Part shown: positions 25,832 to 35,587 of the stretch, one piece after another | Position numbering within the stretch: the first letter of the stretch is position 1 | How the letters are laid out: each line of letters opens with the position of its first letter | From: Gammaproteobacteria bacterium | Lineage (GTDB): Bacteria; Pseudomonadota; Gammaproteobacteria; Pseudomonadales; Pseudohongiellaceae | Length of the DNA: 64,000 nucleotides | Assembly: GCA_030654835.1 (NCBI GenBank) | Contig: JAURWS010000030.1 | Span: 291,762 to 355,761 of the forward strand | Direction: 5' to 3' | The notes under the pieces: generated by a model | Databases searched by the model: none | Told to the model about the DNA's origin: nothing | What the model saw: the letters and a program-made list of their open reading frames with translations, nothing else | Program-made: the position numbers and the translations under genes

Positions 25832-26431
25832 TTAGGCGAACGGCGCCAGCATCTCTTTCGACAGGTACTGCCACTGCTCGTCCCATTGTGCAGTGGGCTG
25901 GCGCTTGAACTCGCTGCGCACGAACTGCATCAGCCGCCCTTCGGCACTCGCCATCAGCAGGTTCGCCATGATGGTCGGCGAGATCGCCGTCTTCAGATTC
26001 TCCCTGATCTGCGCCTCGCGCAGTATCTGCTTGATCTGCGCTTCCAGCCGGTCAAACAGCTGGCTGATGCGCAGCCGCAGTCTCTCTGTCTCGCCCTGCA
26101 AGGCATCGCCAGTCATCAGGCGGGTCATACCAGGGTTCTTCTCCGCAAAGGTCAGCAACAGCGTCAGGATCTTCTCACAGCGGCGTGCGGCTGAGGGTTC
26201 GTCTTCCAGAATGCGACTGATGCGAGTGAACAGCGTGTCCTCGATGAAGACGATGAGCCCTTCGAACATCTTGGCCTTGCTGGGGAAGTGCCGGTAGAGA
26301 GCAGCCTCCGATACCCCCACTTCTCTGGCGAGCGCGGCAGTGGTGATCCGTTCGCCCGGGCCGGACTCCAGCATGCGGGCGATGGATTGCAGAATCTGTT
26401 CCTTGCGAGACGAGCGGGTTTCTGACGACAT
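25832..26431 (-). CDS. slmA: nucleoid occlusion factor SlmA (TetR family)
   Basis: A 199-residue TetR-type protein. The N-terminal HTH reads [21 protein letters not shown] (about 28-48). The C-terminal ligand-like domain contains the SlmA-typical stretch [20 protein letters not shown] and ends KEMLAPFA. SlmA binds palindromic sites over the chromosome and blocks FtsZ polymerisation over the nucleoid. Its place next to pyrE is the same as in E. coli. It is the last gene of a minus-strand series coaBC-algC-argB-slmA. Confidence 0.94.
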   Translation of the reverse strand: MSSETRSSRKEQILQSIARMLESGPGERITTAALAREVGVSEAALYRHFPSKAKMFEGLIVFIEDTLFTRISRILEDEPSAARRCEKILTLLLTFAEKNPGMTRLMTGDALQGETERLRLRISQLFDRLEAQIKQILREAQIRENLKTAISPTIMANLLMASAEGRLMQFVRSEFKRQPTAQWDEQWQYLSKEMLAPFA

Positions 26432-26479
26432 GATGGCGCTGAGTGTTCCTGAATCGATAATGGTGTGAAATGACCGACC

Positions 26480-27415
<936 letters not shown>

Positions 27416-27474
27416 TTAAGAATGCGCAGAGTATACAGGCTGAGCCGGATTTTTCACCCATTCCCCCGCATTGG

Positions 27475-28890
27475 TCAGAAGTCGAAAACCAGCATGCTGT
27501 CGACCTGCAACAGCAACTCACGGAACATGCTTTGAATGCTGTGCAGGGATTTGCTGCTGGTGGCCTCAAAGCGCAGCAGCAAGGCAGGCGTGGTGTTGGA
27601 GGCGCGGATCAAGCCCCAGCCGTCGGCGAAGTCGACACGGATGCCATCCAGGATGTTGATGGTGCCGTGAGGGAAGCTGGCCAGCTTCTTGATTCGTTCC
27701 ATGAGCAGGAACTTGTTCGCATCGCTCACAGCAATGCGCAGCTCTGGCGTCACGATACTTTGTGGGAGCGCACGCAGCAGCTCCTCGGCTGTCTGGTGCT
27801 GGCGACTGAGTAATTCCAGGAAGCGCGCGGCGACGTACATGCCATCGTCATAGCCGTACCAGCGGTCCTTGATGAAGACATGCGCCGAGAACTCAGCGCC
27901 CACCACGGCGCCGGTCTCCTGCATCTTCTGCTTCATGAAGGAATGGCCGCTGCGACTCATGACCGGTTGACCACCATACTCCCGGATCAGCGGCGACAGC
28001 AGGGTGCTGCACTTGACGTCAAACACCACGTTGGGATTTTCGTAGCGCGGCACGATGTCCTTGATCAGGAGCATCAACAGACGATCGGTGTCTATCACGC
28101 TGCCCGCATTGGTCACCAGCACTACCCGGTCTCCATCGCCGTCCAGGGCGATACCGAGATCCGCTCCGTGGGCACGCACCTCTCGAATGATGTCCTGCAT
28201 GTTGTCGGCGACTGTGGGGTCCGGGTGGTGGTTGGGGAAGCGACCGTCCATCTCGCAATACAAGGGGATCACTTCACAGCCCAGTGCCTCGAACAGCTCC
28301 GGGGCAATGAGGCTGGGTACCGCATTGGCGCAATCGACCACCACCTTGAGTTTGCGCTGCAGGTGGATGTCCTGACGCAGGCGATTGATGTAGAGAGTCT
28401 TGAAGTCCATTTGAGTGAGTGAGCCGCGACCTGTCACGAAATTGCCGACGTCAGCACGCTCACGAATTTGCTGGAGCTGCTCGGGTGTCAGACATGAACG
28501 CTGACGAATAATCTTGATGCCGTTGTAGTCGGGGGGATTGTGGCTGGCAGTCAGCATCAGTCCGGAACCCCATTCCGAAGTGTGTGCGGCGAAGTACAGC
28601 AAGGGGGTTGGAATGGTGCCGAGATCGATCACGTTAAGACCGGTGGACAAGACTCCCTTCAGCAGCGCAGCCCTGAGGGCGGGGCTGGAGATGCGACCAT
28701 CGGAGCCGAACAGAACCGTTTGCTCTCCTTCTTCCCGAGCCAGGCTGGCCATGGCCTTGCCGATAATCTCGATATTGCTGAAAGTGAGAGTGTCCCCGGC
28801 AATTCCCCGGATGTCATAGGCTCTGAATATCGAAGGGGGGACGACCAAGGGGGACAAGGCGCTGATATCGGCGCGGCGAAGTATGCTCAT
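27475..28890 (-). CDS. algC: phosphomannomutase/phosphoglucomutase
   Basis: A 471-residue alpha-D-phosphohexomutase. Domain 1 has the catalytic phosphoserine loop LTASHNPPDYNG. Domain 2 has the Mg site ALDGDGDRVVLV. Domain 3 carries the sugar-specificity loop GAEFSAHVF, and domain 4 the phosphate-binding RASNTTPALLLRFE. It makes mannose-1-phosphate or glucose-1-phosphate. In Pseudomonas, AlgC supplies alginate, lipopolysaccharide and rhamnolipid synthesis. Here it could feed the AlgD-like enzyme at 8140. Its place between coaBC and argB is the Pseudomonas-like order, except that dut is missing. Confidence 0.94.
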   Translation of the reverse strand: MSILRRADISALSPLVVPPSIFRAYDIRGIAGDTLTFSNIEIIGKAMASLAREEGEQTVLFGSDGRISSPALRAALLKGVLSTGLNVIDLGTIPTPLLYFAAHTSEWGSGLMLTASHNPPDYNGIKIIRQRSCLTPEQLQQIRERADVGNFVTGRGSLTQMDFKTLYINRLRQDIHLQRKLKVVVDCANAVPSLIAPELFEALGCEVIPLYCEMDGRFPNHHPDPTVADNMQDIIREVRAHGADLGIALDGDGDRVVLVTNAGSVIDTDRLLMLLIKDIVPRYENPNVVFDVKCSTLLSPLIREYGGQPVMSRSGHSFMKQKMQETGAVVGAEFSAHVFIKDRWYGYDDGMYVAARFLELLSRQHQTAEELLRALPQSIVTPELRIAVSDANKFLLMERIKKLASFPHGTINILDGIRVDFADGWGLIRASNTTPALLLRFEATSSKSLHSIQSMFRELLLQVDSMLVFDF

Positions 28891-29003
28891 GTTGTTCTTT
28901 TATCCATCTGCGGGGTCACACTATCTCTGACGCCCCAGTATAGGCGCCATGTCTGCCCAATATGAGTGCTGTGTCACATTTCGTCAAATTTACAGCAGGC
29001 GTG

Positions 29004-30200
29004 TCATGCGTCGTTAGCGTCGAAACGCTTGCGGATCAACTCCAGCATCTGCCGGGCGACCACTCGTTTATTGGCAGGGCCAAGCACTTCTCGCCCGTTT
29101 GCCCACAGCGAGGTCGCGGTAATATCGTCGCTGCCGAGGGTGGCGCGGGCGTCGTTGGCGAACAGAAGGTCGAGGTTCTTGCGCTGCAGCTTCTCCAGGC
29201 CGAAGTCTTCAATACGGTCTGTTTCCGCTGCGAAGCCCACGGTGAAGGGGCGCCCGGGGAGGTTGGCGATGGTGCTCACGATGTCGGGGTTCTTGACTAG
29301 AGTCAGCAACATCGAGTCGGCAGACTTCTTGATCTTCTGCTCGGCGATCCGCTCGGGCCTGTAGTCAGCGACGGCCGCCACTCCTATGAAGATGTCACAG
29401 TCCTCGATGCGCTGCAGGCTCGCGGCCAGCATCTCATCGGCGCTGATGACGTCGATGCGATGGACTCGATCGGGAGTCGGCAGAGCAACCGGCCCGCTGA
29501 TAAGGGTCACGATTGCGCCAGCGGCTGCGGCTTCGGTTGCAAGCGCATAGGCCATCTTGCCGGAGCTGCGGTTGCTGATGAAACGCACGGGGTCGATCGC
29601 TTCCTGCGTCGGACCGGCCGTGATTGTGATGCGCAGTCCCGCCAGCAAGCCGCTCTCGAAAATGCTTGCGCTGTGCTCGATCAGTTGTTGTGGTTCGAGC
29701 ATTCGTCCAGGACCTGTGTCGCCGCAGGCCTGTTCGCCGCTTGCCGGTCCGAAGACCAGCATGTTCCGTGCGCGCAGGGCATCGAGATTGGTCTGGGTGG
29801 CCGGATTGCTCCACATCGCCTGATTCATTGCGGGCGCGATTGCCACTGGCGCTTTGCTGGCCAGTATCAATGTACTGAGGATGTCGCCTGCCTGACCCGT
29901 GGCGAGCCTGGCCATGAAATCGGCGCTGGCTGGGGCGATAAGGATCAGGTCTGGCCAACGAGCCAGCTCGATATGCCCCATGCCTGCCTCTGCGTCAGCG
30001 TCGAGCAGTTCGGTGTGTACACGGTTGCCGGACAGTGCTTGCAGGGTGAGAGGCGTGATGAACTCGGTCGCCGCTGCCGTCATGACGACGCGAACCTCCG
30101 CCCCTGCCTTCACAAGCAGGCGGGTCAGCTCGGCGCTCTTGTAGGCAGCGATACCCCCGGTGATGCCTAACAATACTCGTCGTGTGCTGAGACTGTTCAT
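29004..30200 (-). CDS. coaBC: bifunctional phosphopantothenoylcysteine decarboxylase/phosphopantothenate-cysteine ligase
   Basis: A 398-residue fused coenzyme A enzyme. The start at 30200 (MNSLSTRRVLLGITGGIAAY) fits the family; an in-frame extension upstream to 30281 lacks similarity. The CoaC half (about 1-190) is a flavoprotein with GITGGIAAYKS, the His in the TGQAGDILST region, and APAMNQAMW. The CoaB half (about 195-398) has ITAGPTQEAIDPVRFISNRS and the nucleotide-binding KSADSMLLTLVKNPDI. It is divergent from radC. In many relatives dut follows directly downstream; here algC does. Confidence 0.95.
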   Translation of the reverse strand: MNSLSTRRVLLGITGGIAAYKSAELTRLLVKAGAEVRVVMTAAATEFITPLTLQALSGNRVHTELLDADAEAGMGHIELARWPDLILIAPASADFMARLATGQAGDILSTLILASKAPVAIAPAMNQAMWSNPATQTNLDALRARNMLVFGPASGEQACGDTGPGRMLEPQQLIEHSASIFESGLLAGLRITITAGPTQEAIDPVRFISNRSSGKMAYALATEAAAAGAIVTLISGPVALPTPDRVHRIDVISADEMLAASLQRIEDCDIFIGVAAVADYRPERIAEQKIKKSADSMLLTLVKNPDIVSTIANLPGRPFTVGFAAETDRIEDFGLEKLQRKNLDLLFANDARATLGSDDITATSLWANGREVLGPANKRVVARQMLELIRKRFDANDA

Positions 30201-30370
30201 GTTGGAGCTGACCTGCTCTGGTCCGTATTTGAGGGGGAAGACAAGGCTGGAAAGACTAACAGCATGCCCCGCCGGTTTCAATTTGAGCGGGCGAGGGCGT
30301 TACCCGCCGAAGCGCATCTGGGATTCTTTGCTATTATCGAAGCATGACTATGCATAGCCAGGGAGGCATC

Positions 30371-31045
30371 ATGAGTATCAAGGATTGGCCGGAAAACGAA
30401 CGTCCACGGGAAAAGCTGTTGAGTGCGGGTGCTGCAGTATTGTCGGATGCGGAACTGCTGGCGATTTTTCTGCGTTCAGGGATCAAGGGCAAGACCGTTC
30501 TGGATTTATCCCGTGATCTGCTGCTGCGCTTCGGGAGTCTGACTCGTATCCTGACAGCAACGCCAGAAGAGTTTTGTTTGCAGGACGGTCTTGGGCTGGC
30601 GAAGTATGTACAACTGCAGGCCATGCTGGAGCTGTCGCAACGTCATTTGCGGGAGCAACTGGAAGATCGCGATGTCTTGACCAGCTCGGAGCTGACTCGT
30701 CAGTACCTGCGCGCTCGTCTGAGCAAGTATGAGCATGAGGTGTTTGCGTGTCTATATCTGGATAACCAGCATCGCGTGGTCAATCTGGAGGAGTTGTTTT
30801 CAGGCACGATCGATGGGGCGGCGGTCTACCCCAGGGAAGTAGTCAAGCGGTGTCTGCACAACAATGCGGCGGCGGTGATATTTGCCCACAACCATCCGTC
30901 CGGCATCGCTGAGCCAAGCCAGGCGGACGTCTCCATTACCCAGCGTCTGAAGATCGCGCTGAATACCATAGATGTCAGGGTGTTGGATCATATTGTGGTG
31001 GGCAGCAGGGACGTGGTGTCTTTCGCCGAGAGAGGCTTGCTGTAA
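30371..31045 (+). CDS. radC: RadC family JAB-domain protein
   Basis: A 224-residue protein. The ATG at 30371 is preceded by GGGAGG and gives [17 protein letters not shown]; an upstream in-frame ATG at 30344 has no ribosome site. A helix-hairpin-helix region (about 25-80) is followed by a JAB/MPN metalloprotease-like domain with the zinc motif [14 protein letters not shown] (about 173-186). RadC was once assigned to DNA repair; its biochemical role is unproven. Gene order coaBC (divergent)-radC-rpmB-rpmG is conserved in gammaproteobacteria. Confidence 0.94.
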   Translation: MSIKDWPENERPREKLLSAGAAVLSDAELLAIFLRSGIKGKTVLDLSRDLLLRFGSLTRILTATPEEFCLQDGLGLAKYVQLQAMLELSQRHLREQLEDRDVLTSSELTRQYLRARLSKYEHEVFACLYLDNQHRVVNLEELFSGTIDGAAVYPREVVKRCLHNNAAAVIFAHNHPSGIAEPSQADVSITQRLKIALNTIDVRVLDHIVVGSRDVVSFAERGLL

Positions 31046-31074
31046 GTGATCTGCGGGCCGAGTCAGCTTTTGTG

Positions 31075-31103
31075 TTGCTATTGGCAGGCCGTTTTGGTAT
31101 AAA
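31075..31103 (+). promoter_or_regulatory. sigma-70 promoter of rpmB-rpmG
   Basis: TTGCTA at 31075-31080 and TATAAA at 31098-31103 are separated by exactly 17 bases, a strong match to the -35/-10 consensus. It lies about 100 bases before the rpmB start, leaving a leader of about 90 bases. Confidence 0.75.
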
Positions 31104-31201
31104 ACGCAGCTCTTTTTTTGGCAAGTTGGCAGCAAGACTCCGCTGGGCGTCGTGCATCAGGCTTGCCGCCGATCATTCGGGTTATGTAACGAGGCAAGGC
31201 A

Positions 31202-31438
31202 ATGGCAAACGTATGTATAGTAACCGGTAAGAAACCGCTTACAGGCAACAATATTTCTCACGCGAACAACAAAACCAAGCGTCGCTTTTCTCCCAACATC
31301 CATACGCATCGTTTTTGGGTGGAGTCTGAAAATCGCTTTGTGAAACTAAAGCTTTCCACAAAGGGCATGCGCATCATCGACAAGAATGGCATCGACGCCG
31401 TACTGTCTGATATTCGCGCCAACGGCGTAAAAATCTAA
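31202..31438 (+). CDS. rpmB: 50S ribosomal protein L28
   Basis: A 78-residue ribosomal protein with the typical start [20 protein letters not shown] and [15 protein letters not shown]. It belongs to the large subunit. It is followed after 44 bases by rpmG. The length equals that of the E. coli protein. Confidence 0.97.
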   Translation: MANVCIVTGKKPLTGNNISHANNKTKRRFSPNIHTHRFWVESENRFVKLKLSTKGMRIIDKNGIDAVLSDIRANGVKI

Positions 31439-31482
31439 ATTTAAGAACCAAACCGGTATCCGGAATCAGGTGGTGAGCAGCA

Positions 31483-31638
31483 ATGCGTGATTTAATCAAA
31501 CTGGTGTCTACAGCCAACACAGGACATTACTACACAACAGACAAGAACAAGCGCACGATGCCGGACAAGATGGAGATCAAGAAATATGATCCCGTCGTCC
31601 GCAAGCATGTGATCTATAAAGAAGCCAAGATCAAGTAA
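31483..31638 (+). CDS. rpmG: 50S ribosomal protein L33
   Basis: A 51-residue protein translated from 31483: [20 protein letters not shown], then [19 protein letters not shown] and a lysine-rich end. This matches the Cys-free form of L33. The zinc-binding CxxC pairs of the alternative form are absent, so it is zinc-independent. It forms a two-gene operon with rpmB and is followed by a strong terminator. Confidence 0.96.
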   Translation: MRDLIKLVSTANTGHYYTTDKNKRTMPDKMEIKKYDPVVRKHVIYKEAKIK

Positions 31639-31694
31639 GGCCTGTAGCCCCCGCGTGGGGTCGAGGATCTGAAATTGAAAGCCCGCCTTGCCTG

Positions 31695-31735
31695 AACGCC
31701 GGGGCTCTGTCAACAGAGCTCCGGCGTTTGCCTTT
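31695..31735 (+). terminator. rho-independent terminator after rpmBG
   Basis: AACGCCGGGGCTCTG and CAGAGCTCCGGCGTT form a 15-bp stem with one mismatch and a four-base loop, followed by TGCCTTT. It lies 57 bases after the rpmG stop and also faces the end of the convergent RAYT gene. Confidence 0.85.
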
Positions 31736-31761
31736 ACGGAAGAATCACAACGTCAGCTGCT

Positions 31762-32736
31762 TCAAGCCAGTTTTTCTTTGCTCAGATCCTTGAGCAGTTT
31801 GCTGGTGACGGTAAGCATTTTGGCGTTCTCGACAAACTCCTTCTTCAGTTTGCCAACCGTCGTGGAGACGGTGCCATAGCGCTTGAGCTTGAACAATTTG
31901 GCGATTGACTGCAGTGTCACAGCAGAAAGCTCCTGGCACAGATACATGGCGATCCAGCGTGGAACATTCTTGGAGCCAGGGCCTCTGGCTGCGGTGTAGA
32001 TGCTGTCTTCGGTTACTTTGAACTGTTGAGCTACTGCAGCAATGATCTGCTTGCAGGACGGACGCCATTTCGCATTGGCGCCACGTGATATCCCTCTGAC
32101 CTTGGTCGCCGTGCGCTTGGTTTTCGCACCTTTCTTGAATTTTTCATCACCCATGATGGATGACAGGTTCTTCTTGCCATAGAAGTGTGCCATCTCTTCG
32201 TCGATGCCCGCTGCTGTGTATTCGGCAAACTTTGCCATGCGCTTCGCGCCGGTAGCATCAACCTGTGCCATTACCTCTTCGCGGATCAGCCAGGCAGGTG
32301 ACTTGGCTTTGTTGACATAGGCCTGGTAGCTGGACCATTGCCAGGACTCCAATTCGGACTTCCTGACGCCCAGATGGATGTGGCGAGTCAGCGGCAGGAG
32401 ATACTTCTCCGGCTGCACCAGCACGGCCTTGTATCTGCCTTTGAACAACGAGCCTTCCGTCTTTTTCAGGCGCTGGTAGTGTTGTGTGTACAGACCATCA
32501 ATCTGACGCATGAAGCGGCTGAGATTGGCCTCTGGCGTTTTGATCAGGAGGTGGTATTGGTCCTTTTGAAGACAGTAGGCATGAACTTCCACATTCAGCC
32601 GAAAACAGGTCTCTTCAAGCCCGGCAAGAAAGGCCTCAAAGTACCGGGAAGACGGGAAAATCCGTTGATCGTCGAGTCCAACATTGGAAACGTGGTAGTA
32701 GGCGTCTGGGTATTCTATACGTAGCGGTCTGGCCAT
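31762..32736 (-). CDS. RAYT/Y1-transposase family protein with altered catalytic residues and C-terminal DnaA-like HTH
   Basis: A 324-residue protein of the REP-associated tyrosine transposase (IS200-like) family. The N-terminus MARPLRIEYPDAYYHV and the region FMRQIDGLYTQHYQR / GSLFKGRYKAVLV are typical. The HUH metal motif, normally NHxHLL, reads DQYHLL, so the first His is Gln60. The helix that normally reads RYIxLNPVRA with the nucleophilic Tyr reads TRHIHLGVRKSE, so the Tyr aligns with His119. Residues about 225-324 form a DnaA domain IV-like helix-turn-helix (CKQIIAAVAQQFKV and SIAKLFKLKRYGTVSTTVGK). It is probably unable to cut DNA but may still bind it. Alignment is by eye. Confidence 0.85.
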   Translation of the reverse strand: MARPLRIEYPDAYYHVSNVGLDDQRIFPSSRYFEAFLAGLEETCFRLNVEVHAYCLQKDQYHLLIKTPEANLSRFMRQIDGLYTQHYQRLKKTEGSLFKGRYKAVLVQPEKYLLPLTRHIHLGVRKSELESWQWSSYQAYVNKAKSPAWLIREEVMAQVDATGAKRMAKFAEYTAAGIDEEMAHFYGKKNLSSIMGDEKFKKGAKTKRTATKVRGISRGANAKWRPSCKQIIAAVAQQFKVTEDSIYTAARGPGSKNVPRWIAMYLCQELSAVTLQSIAKLFKLKRYGTVSTTVGKLKKEFVENAKMLTVTSKLLKDLSKEKLA

Positions 32737-33037
32737 TGATTTGCTTCCCGGGTCCTGTTTTTATTATGAAATGACATGTCATCTACCCATTGAATTAGAG
32801 TTGACCCTAATACGATGGGGTACAGATAGCTGAATTGGAAAGGGACGTCAACCCGTATGCGGCATACGAAATGAATACGGGACGAGAGGTGTAAATATCG
32901 CAGATTTGCAGCAATCGAGGAAGAATTCAGATACGGGGAAAAGGCAAAAATGCCCTATTACTAACTACTTATTCCACAGGATAGTGAAAGCGAGCATAGG
33001 CACCTTTGCATAAGCCATTGCTCATTCGCTATGGAAA
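32737..33037. other. 301-base intergenic region with a vestigial TGACCCTAAT element
   Basis: Between the RAYT-like gene and cmoB no credible gene was seen. It holds a 12-base palindrome ATGACATGTCAT at 32771-32782 and TGACCCTAAT at 32802-32811, the latter repeated twice near 46612-46636. The stretch is AT-rich relative to its neighbours. No terminator with a T-run was found. Confidence 0.5.
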
Positions 33038-33997
33038 TCAGGGGGCTTCCGCGACAAAAATGGCTCTTTTTGGTGCTGGCAGGTCTTCGACTGTCAATGC
33101 GTGATCTTCTGGTTTGAGGCTGTCAATCAGCGATTGAAACCGCATCCAGTCGGTGGTGCGTTGCTCGTCGATACTCGTGACACTGACATCAATGACACGA
33201 ATGTTCGTATAGCCGCAGCGTTGCAACCAGTTCACTGTGGTCGCGCAAGATGGGATGAACCAGACATTCGGCATGCGGCTGTAGCGATCCCTCGGTGTCA
33301 GTGCGTACCCTTCCGGGCCATCCACAATCAGGGTCTCCAGAATGAGTTCGCCCTTGGGCTTCAGGCAGCCCTGCAGTTGCAACAAGTGATCGATGGGCGA
33401 GCGCCGGTGATACAGCACACCCATCGAAAAGACGGAATCGAAAGAGTGCGTTTCTTCGGGCAGTTGTTCCAGCGTTGTGGGCAGGACGTATACCGGTACA
33501 TCCGGCACGTAGCGCTTGATGGCCCGGAATTGCATGGCATAGGCGAGTTGCGGATCCACCCCCACGGCCAGCTTCGCCCCCTCGCCTGCCATCCGGAAAC
33601 AGTGATAGCCGCTGCCGCAACCGACATCCAGAATCGTCCTGCCTGCCAGCGGGGATATCTGCCCACGCAACCGATCCCATTTCCAATCCGAATGCCACTC
33701 GGTGTCGATGTGGATCCCGAACAGCTCGAAGGGTCCTTTGCGCCATGGCATCAGCAAACGAAGGCTTTCCTGCATCGCCGTCAGTTCTGCGGGCGAGCAA
33801 TCCTCTGCTCTCCCTACGCTCACGCTGTTCAACAGATCGACGCGACCTGGTCTTACATCCGGCAGGCCATTTACGGCTCGCCGCCAGCGGGGCAGGTCAC
33901 CGTTGTTGCGACTCTCAAACCAGTCTTCAGTGCTGAATGTCAGCAAGGGCTCCAGAGGAGTGCCTTCTATCAGTTCGCGCAGGTGTCTGTAGCTCAT
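33038..33997 (-). CDS. cmoB: tRNA U34 carboxymethyltransferase CmoB
   Basis: A 319-residue SAM-fold enzyme transferring the carboxymethyl group of carboxy-SAM to 5-hydroxyuridine at tRNA wobble position 34. The ATG at 33997 gives a length like E. coli CmoB (323); a longer form would extend into cmoA. Conserved marks are MPWRKGPFELFGIHIDTEWHS, the SAM loop ILDVGCGSGYH, FSMGVLYHRRSP and the C-terminal PAPKRAIFVA. It lies immediately downstream of cmoA, whose product makes the cofactor. Confidence 0.95.
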   Translation of the reverse strand: MSYRHLRELIEGTPLEPLLTFSTEDWFESRNNGDLPRWRRAVNGLPDVRPGRVDLLNSVSVGRAEDCSPAELTAMQESLRLLMPWRKGPFELFGIHIDTEWHSDWKWDRLRGQISPLAGRTILDVGCGSGYHCFRMAGEGAKLAVGVDPQLAYAMQFRAIKRYVPDVPVYVLPTTLEQLPEETHSFDSVFSMGVLYHRRSPIDHLLQLQGCLKPKGELILETLIVDGPEGYALTPRDRYSRMPNVWFIPSCATTVNWLQRCGYTNIRVIDVSVTSIDEQRTTDWMRFQSLIDSLKPEDHALTVEDLPAPKRAIFVAEAP

Positions 33998-34002
33998 GGG
34001 GA

Positions 34003-34734
34003 TTACTTGAAGGCGACCATTGAGGCGAAGTTGAAGCACTGGAACCAGGTGTCGCAACTGCGAAAGCCTGCCCCCTGCATGCGTGCCTTGTGGATGGCAA
34101 TGGTCTCGGGGATCAGGACATTCTCCAGCGCCGAGCGCTTCTGGCTGATTTCCAATTGCGAGTAGCCTTGCACCTGTTTGAACTGATGGTACATGTCGAT
34201 GAGAAGCTCGTTCAAATGAGTATCGGCAAAACGAATTTTTTCCGACAGGATGAGAATGCCACCAGGCTGCATACCCTCGTAAACTTTACGGATAAGCCCG
34301 GCTCGCCTCTCCTGTGCGATGAACTGCAGCGTGAAGTTGAGAACCACCACGGAGGCGTTGCTGATATCAATGTCATCGAGGTCAGCGCACACCAGCTGAA
34401 TGTTGCCGCTGTCGTGTCTCGTATCCAGCGCCTTTCGGAAGCGTTCGATCATCGCCGCAGAGTTGTCGACGGCAATCAGTTGATAGTCTTTGTGGGAGAT
34501 ATGATGCGTCATCGCCAGCGCGGCGCCGCCCAGTGAGCAGCCGAGGTCATACACTGTGGTACCAGGAGTGCAGTACCTGTCAGCCAGCATGCCGATCATG
34601 GAGATGATCGTGGCATAGCCTGGCACGGAGCGGTTGATCATGTCTGTGAAGACATCTGCGACCTTTTCATCGAAGACGAAGTCCTGCAACGGCCTCTCAC
34701 GGGCGTAGATTCTGTCCTGCTTGGGCTCGTTCAT
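34003..34734 (-). CDS. cmoA: carboxy-S-adenosyl-L-methionine synthase CmoA
   Basis: A 243-residue enzyme that converts SAM and prephenate to carboxy-SAM. It shows DFVFDEKVADVFTDMINRSVPGY, the SAM-binding TVYDLGCSLGGAAL, VVVLNFTLQFI and the C-terminal sequence GFRSCDTWFQCFNFAS. It lies five bases upstream of cmoB and is certainly co-transcribed with it. It is divergent from the metallopeptidase gene at 34785. Confidence 0.95.
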   Translation of the reverse strand: MNEPKQDRIYARERPLQDFVFDEKVADVFTDMINRSVPGYATIISMIGMLADRYCTPGTTVYDLGCSLGGAALAMTHHISHKDYQLIAVDNSAAMIERFRKALDTRHDSGNIQLVCADLDDIDISNASVVVLNFTLQFIAQERRAGLIRKVYEGMQPGGILILSEKIRFADTHLNELLIDMYHQFKQVQGYSQLEISQKRSALENVLIPETIAIHKARMQGAGFRSCDTWFQCFNFASMVAFK

Positions 34735-34784
34735 GATTTCTGCTGGCGGACTTGCAGTTTCGCCTCGAAAGGGTTTTGCGTATT

Positions 34785-35546
34785 ATGCGTCAATTCATGA
34801 CACATTCAAATCAACCAGATCAGTACGCCCACCCGACTGAAGGAATGCGACCGCAAGGTGGTTCCTCAGAGTTGCCATACACTTACACAATCGTCCGCGC
34901 CAGACGCAAGACCATGGTCGTGCACGTCCGGCACGACAACGTGGAAGTGCGGGCGCCGCTGTTCGTGAGTGACGCCCAGATCAAAGACTTCGTGGTTCGG
35001 CACACGCAATGGATACTCCGCAAACTCGAGCACAAGGCAGGTCAGGAGGCGCAGCGTCTGGCTCTCTCTGACGGGGGCAGCATCTACTACAAGGCGAGGA
35101 CTCTGACGGTCTGTTTTGTCAGCGATTCCTGCGACGATATTGTGGTTACCGATAAAGAATTTCGCATCCATGGCCGCCGCTTGAACGCAGAGACTGCGGC
35201 GAAGATATTGCAGCGCTGGCTCTTGATGCAGGCGCGGGCGCTCCTCCCAGCGCGAACCCAGGCGTTGGCGAGTTACCTCCAGGTCGGTTCGAAATTGAAA
35301 GAGGTGGTGTTCCGTAAAACCAAAACCAAGTGGGGACACTGCACGTCATCCGGTCGCATTCAATTCAATTGGCTGATCATGATGGCACCTGACGCCGTCA
35401 TCGATTACATGATTGCGCATGAGGTCAGCCATCTGCTGCACATGAATCATTCCAGGCGATTCTGGAGCCTTGTGGAGTCGGTGTGCCCGGACTATCGAAC
35501 CTACGTCAAGTGGCTCAAAAAGCACGAACACCGGCTCTGGATTTAG
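34785..35546 (+). CDS. YgjP-type zinc metallopeptidase (SprT/M48-like)
   Basis: A protein of about 253 residues. The start is uncertain: ATGs at 34785 and 34797 and a TTG at 34752 are all in frame; 34785 has AAAGGG upstream. The C-terminal part carries the zinc motif HEVSHLLHMNH (HExxH plus a third His), preceded by KWGHCTSSGRIQFNWLIMMAP, which identifies the YgjP family (DUF45). The N-terminal part (about 30-110) is a beta-rich lead-in (YTIVRARRKTMVVHVR). It is predicted to be a cytoplasmic protease of unknown target, divergent from cmoA. Confidence 0.9.
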   Translation: MRQFMTHSNQPDQYAHPTEGMRPQGGSSELPYTYTIVRARRKTMVVHVRHDNVEVRAPLFVSDAQIKDFVVRHTQWILRKLEHKAGQEAQRLALSDGGSIYYKARTLTVCFVSDSCDDIVVTDKEFRIHGRRLNAETAAKILQRWLLMQARALLPARTQALASYLQVGSKLKEVVFRKTKTKWGHCTSSGRIQFNWLIMMAPDAVIDYMIAHEVSHLLHMNHSRRFWSLVESVCPDYRTYVKWLKKHEHRLWI

Positions 35547-35587
35547 AGATGTCGGAGTAAAGCCTCAGGGTGATAAGGAGAGCGGCT

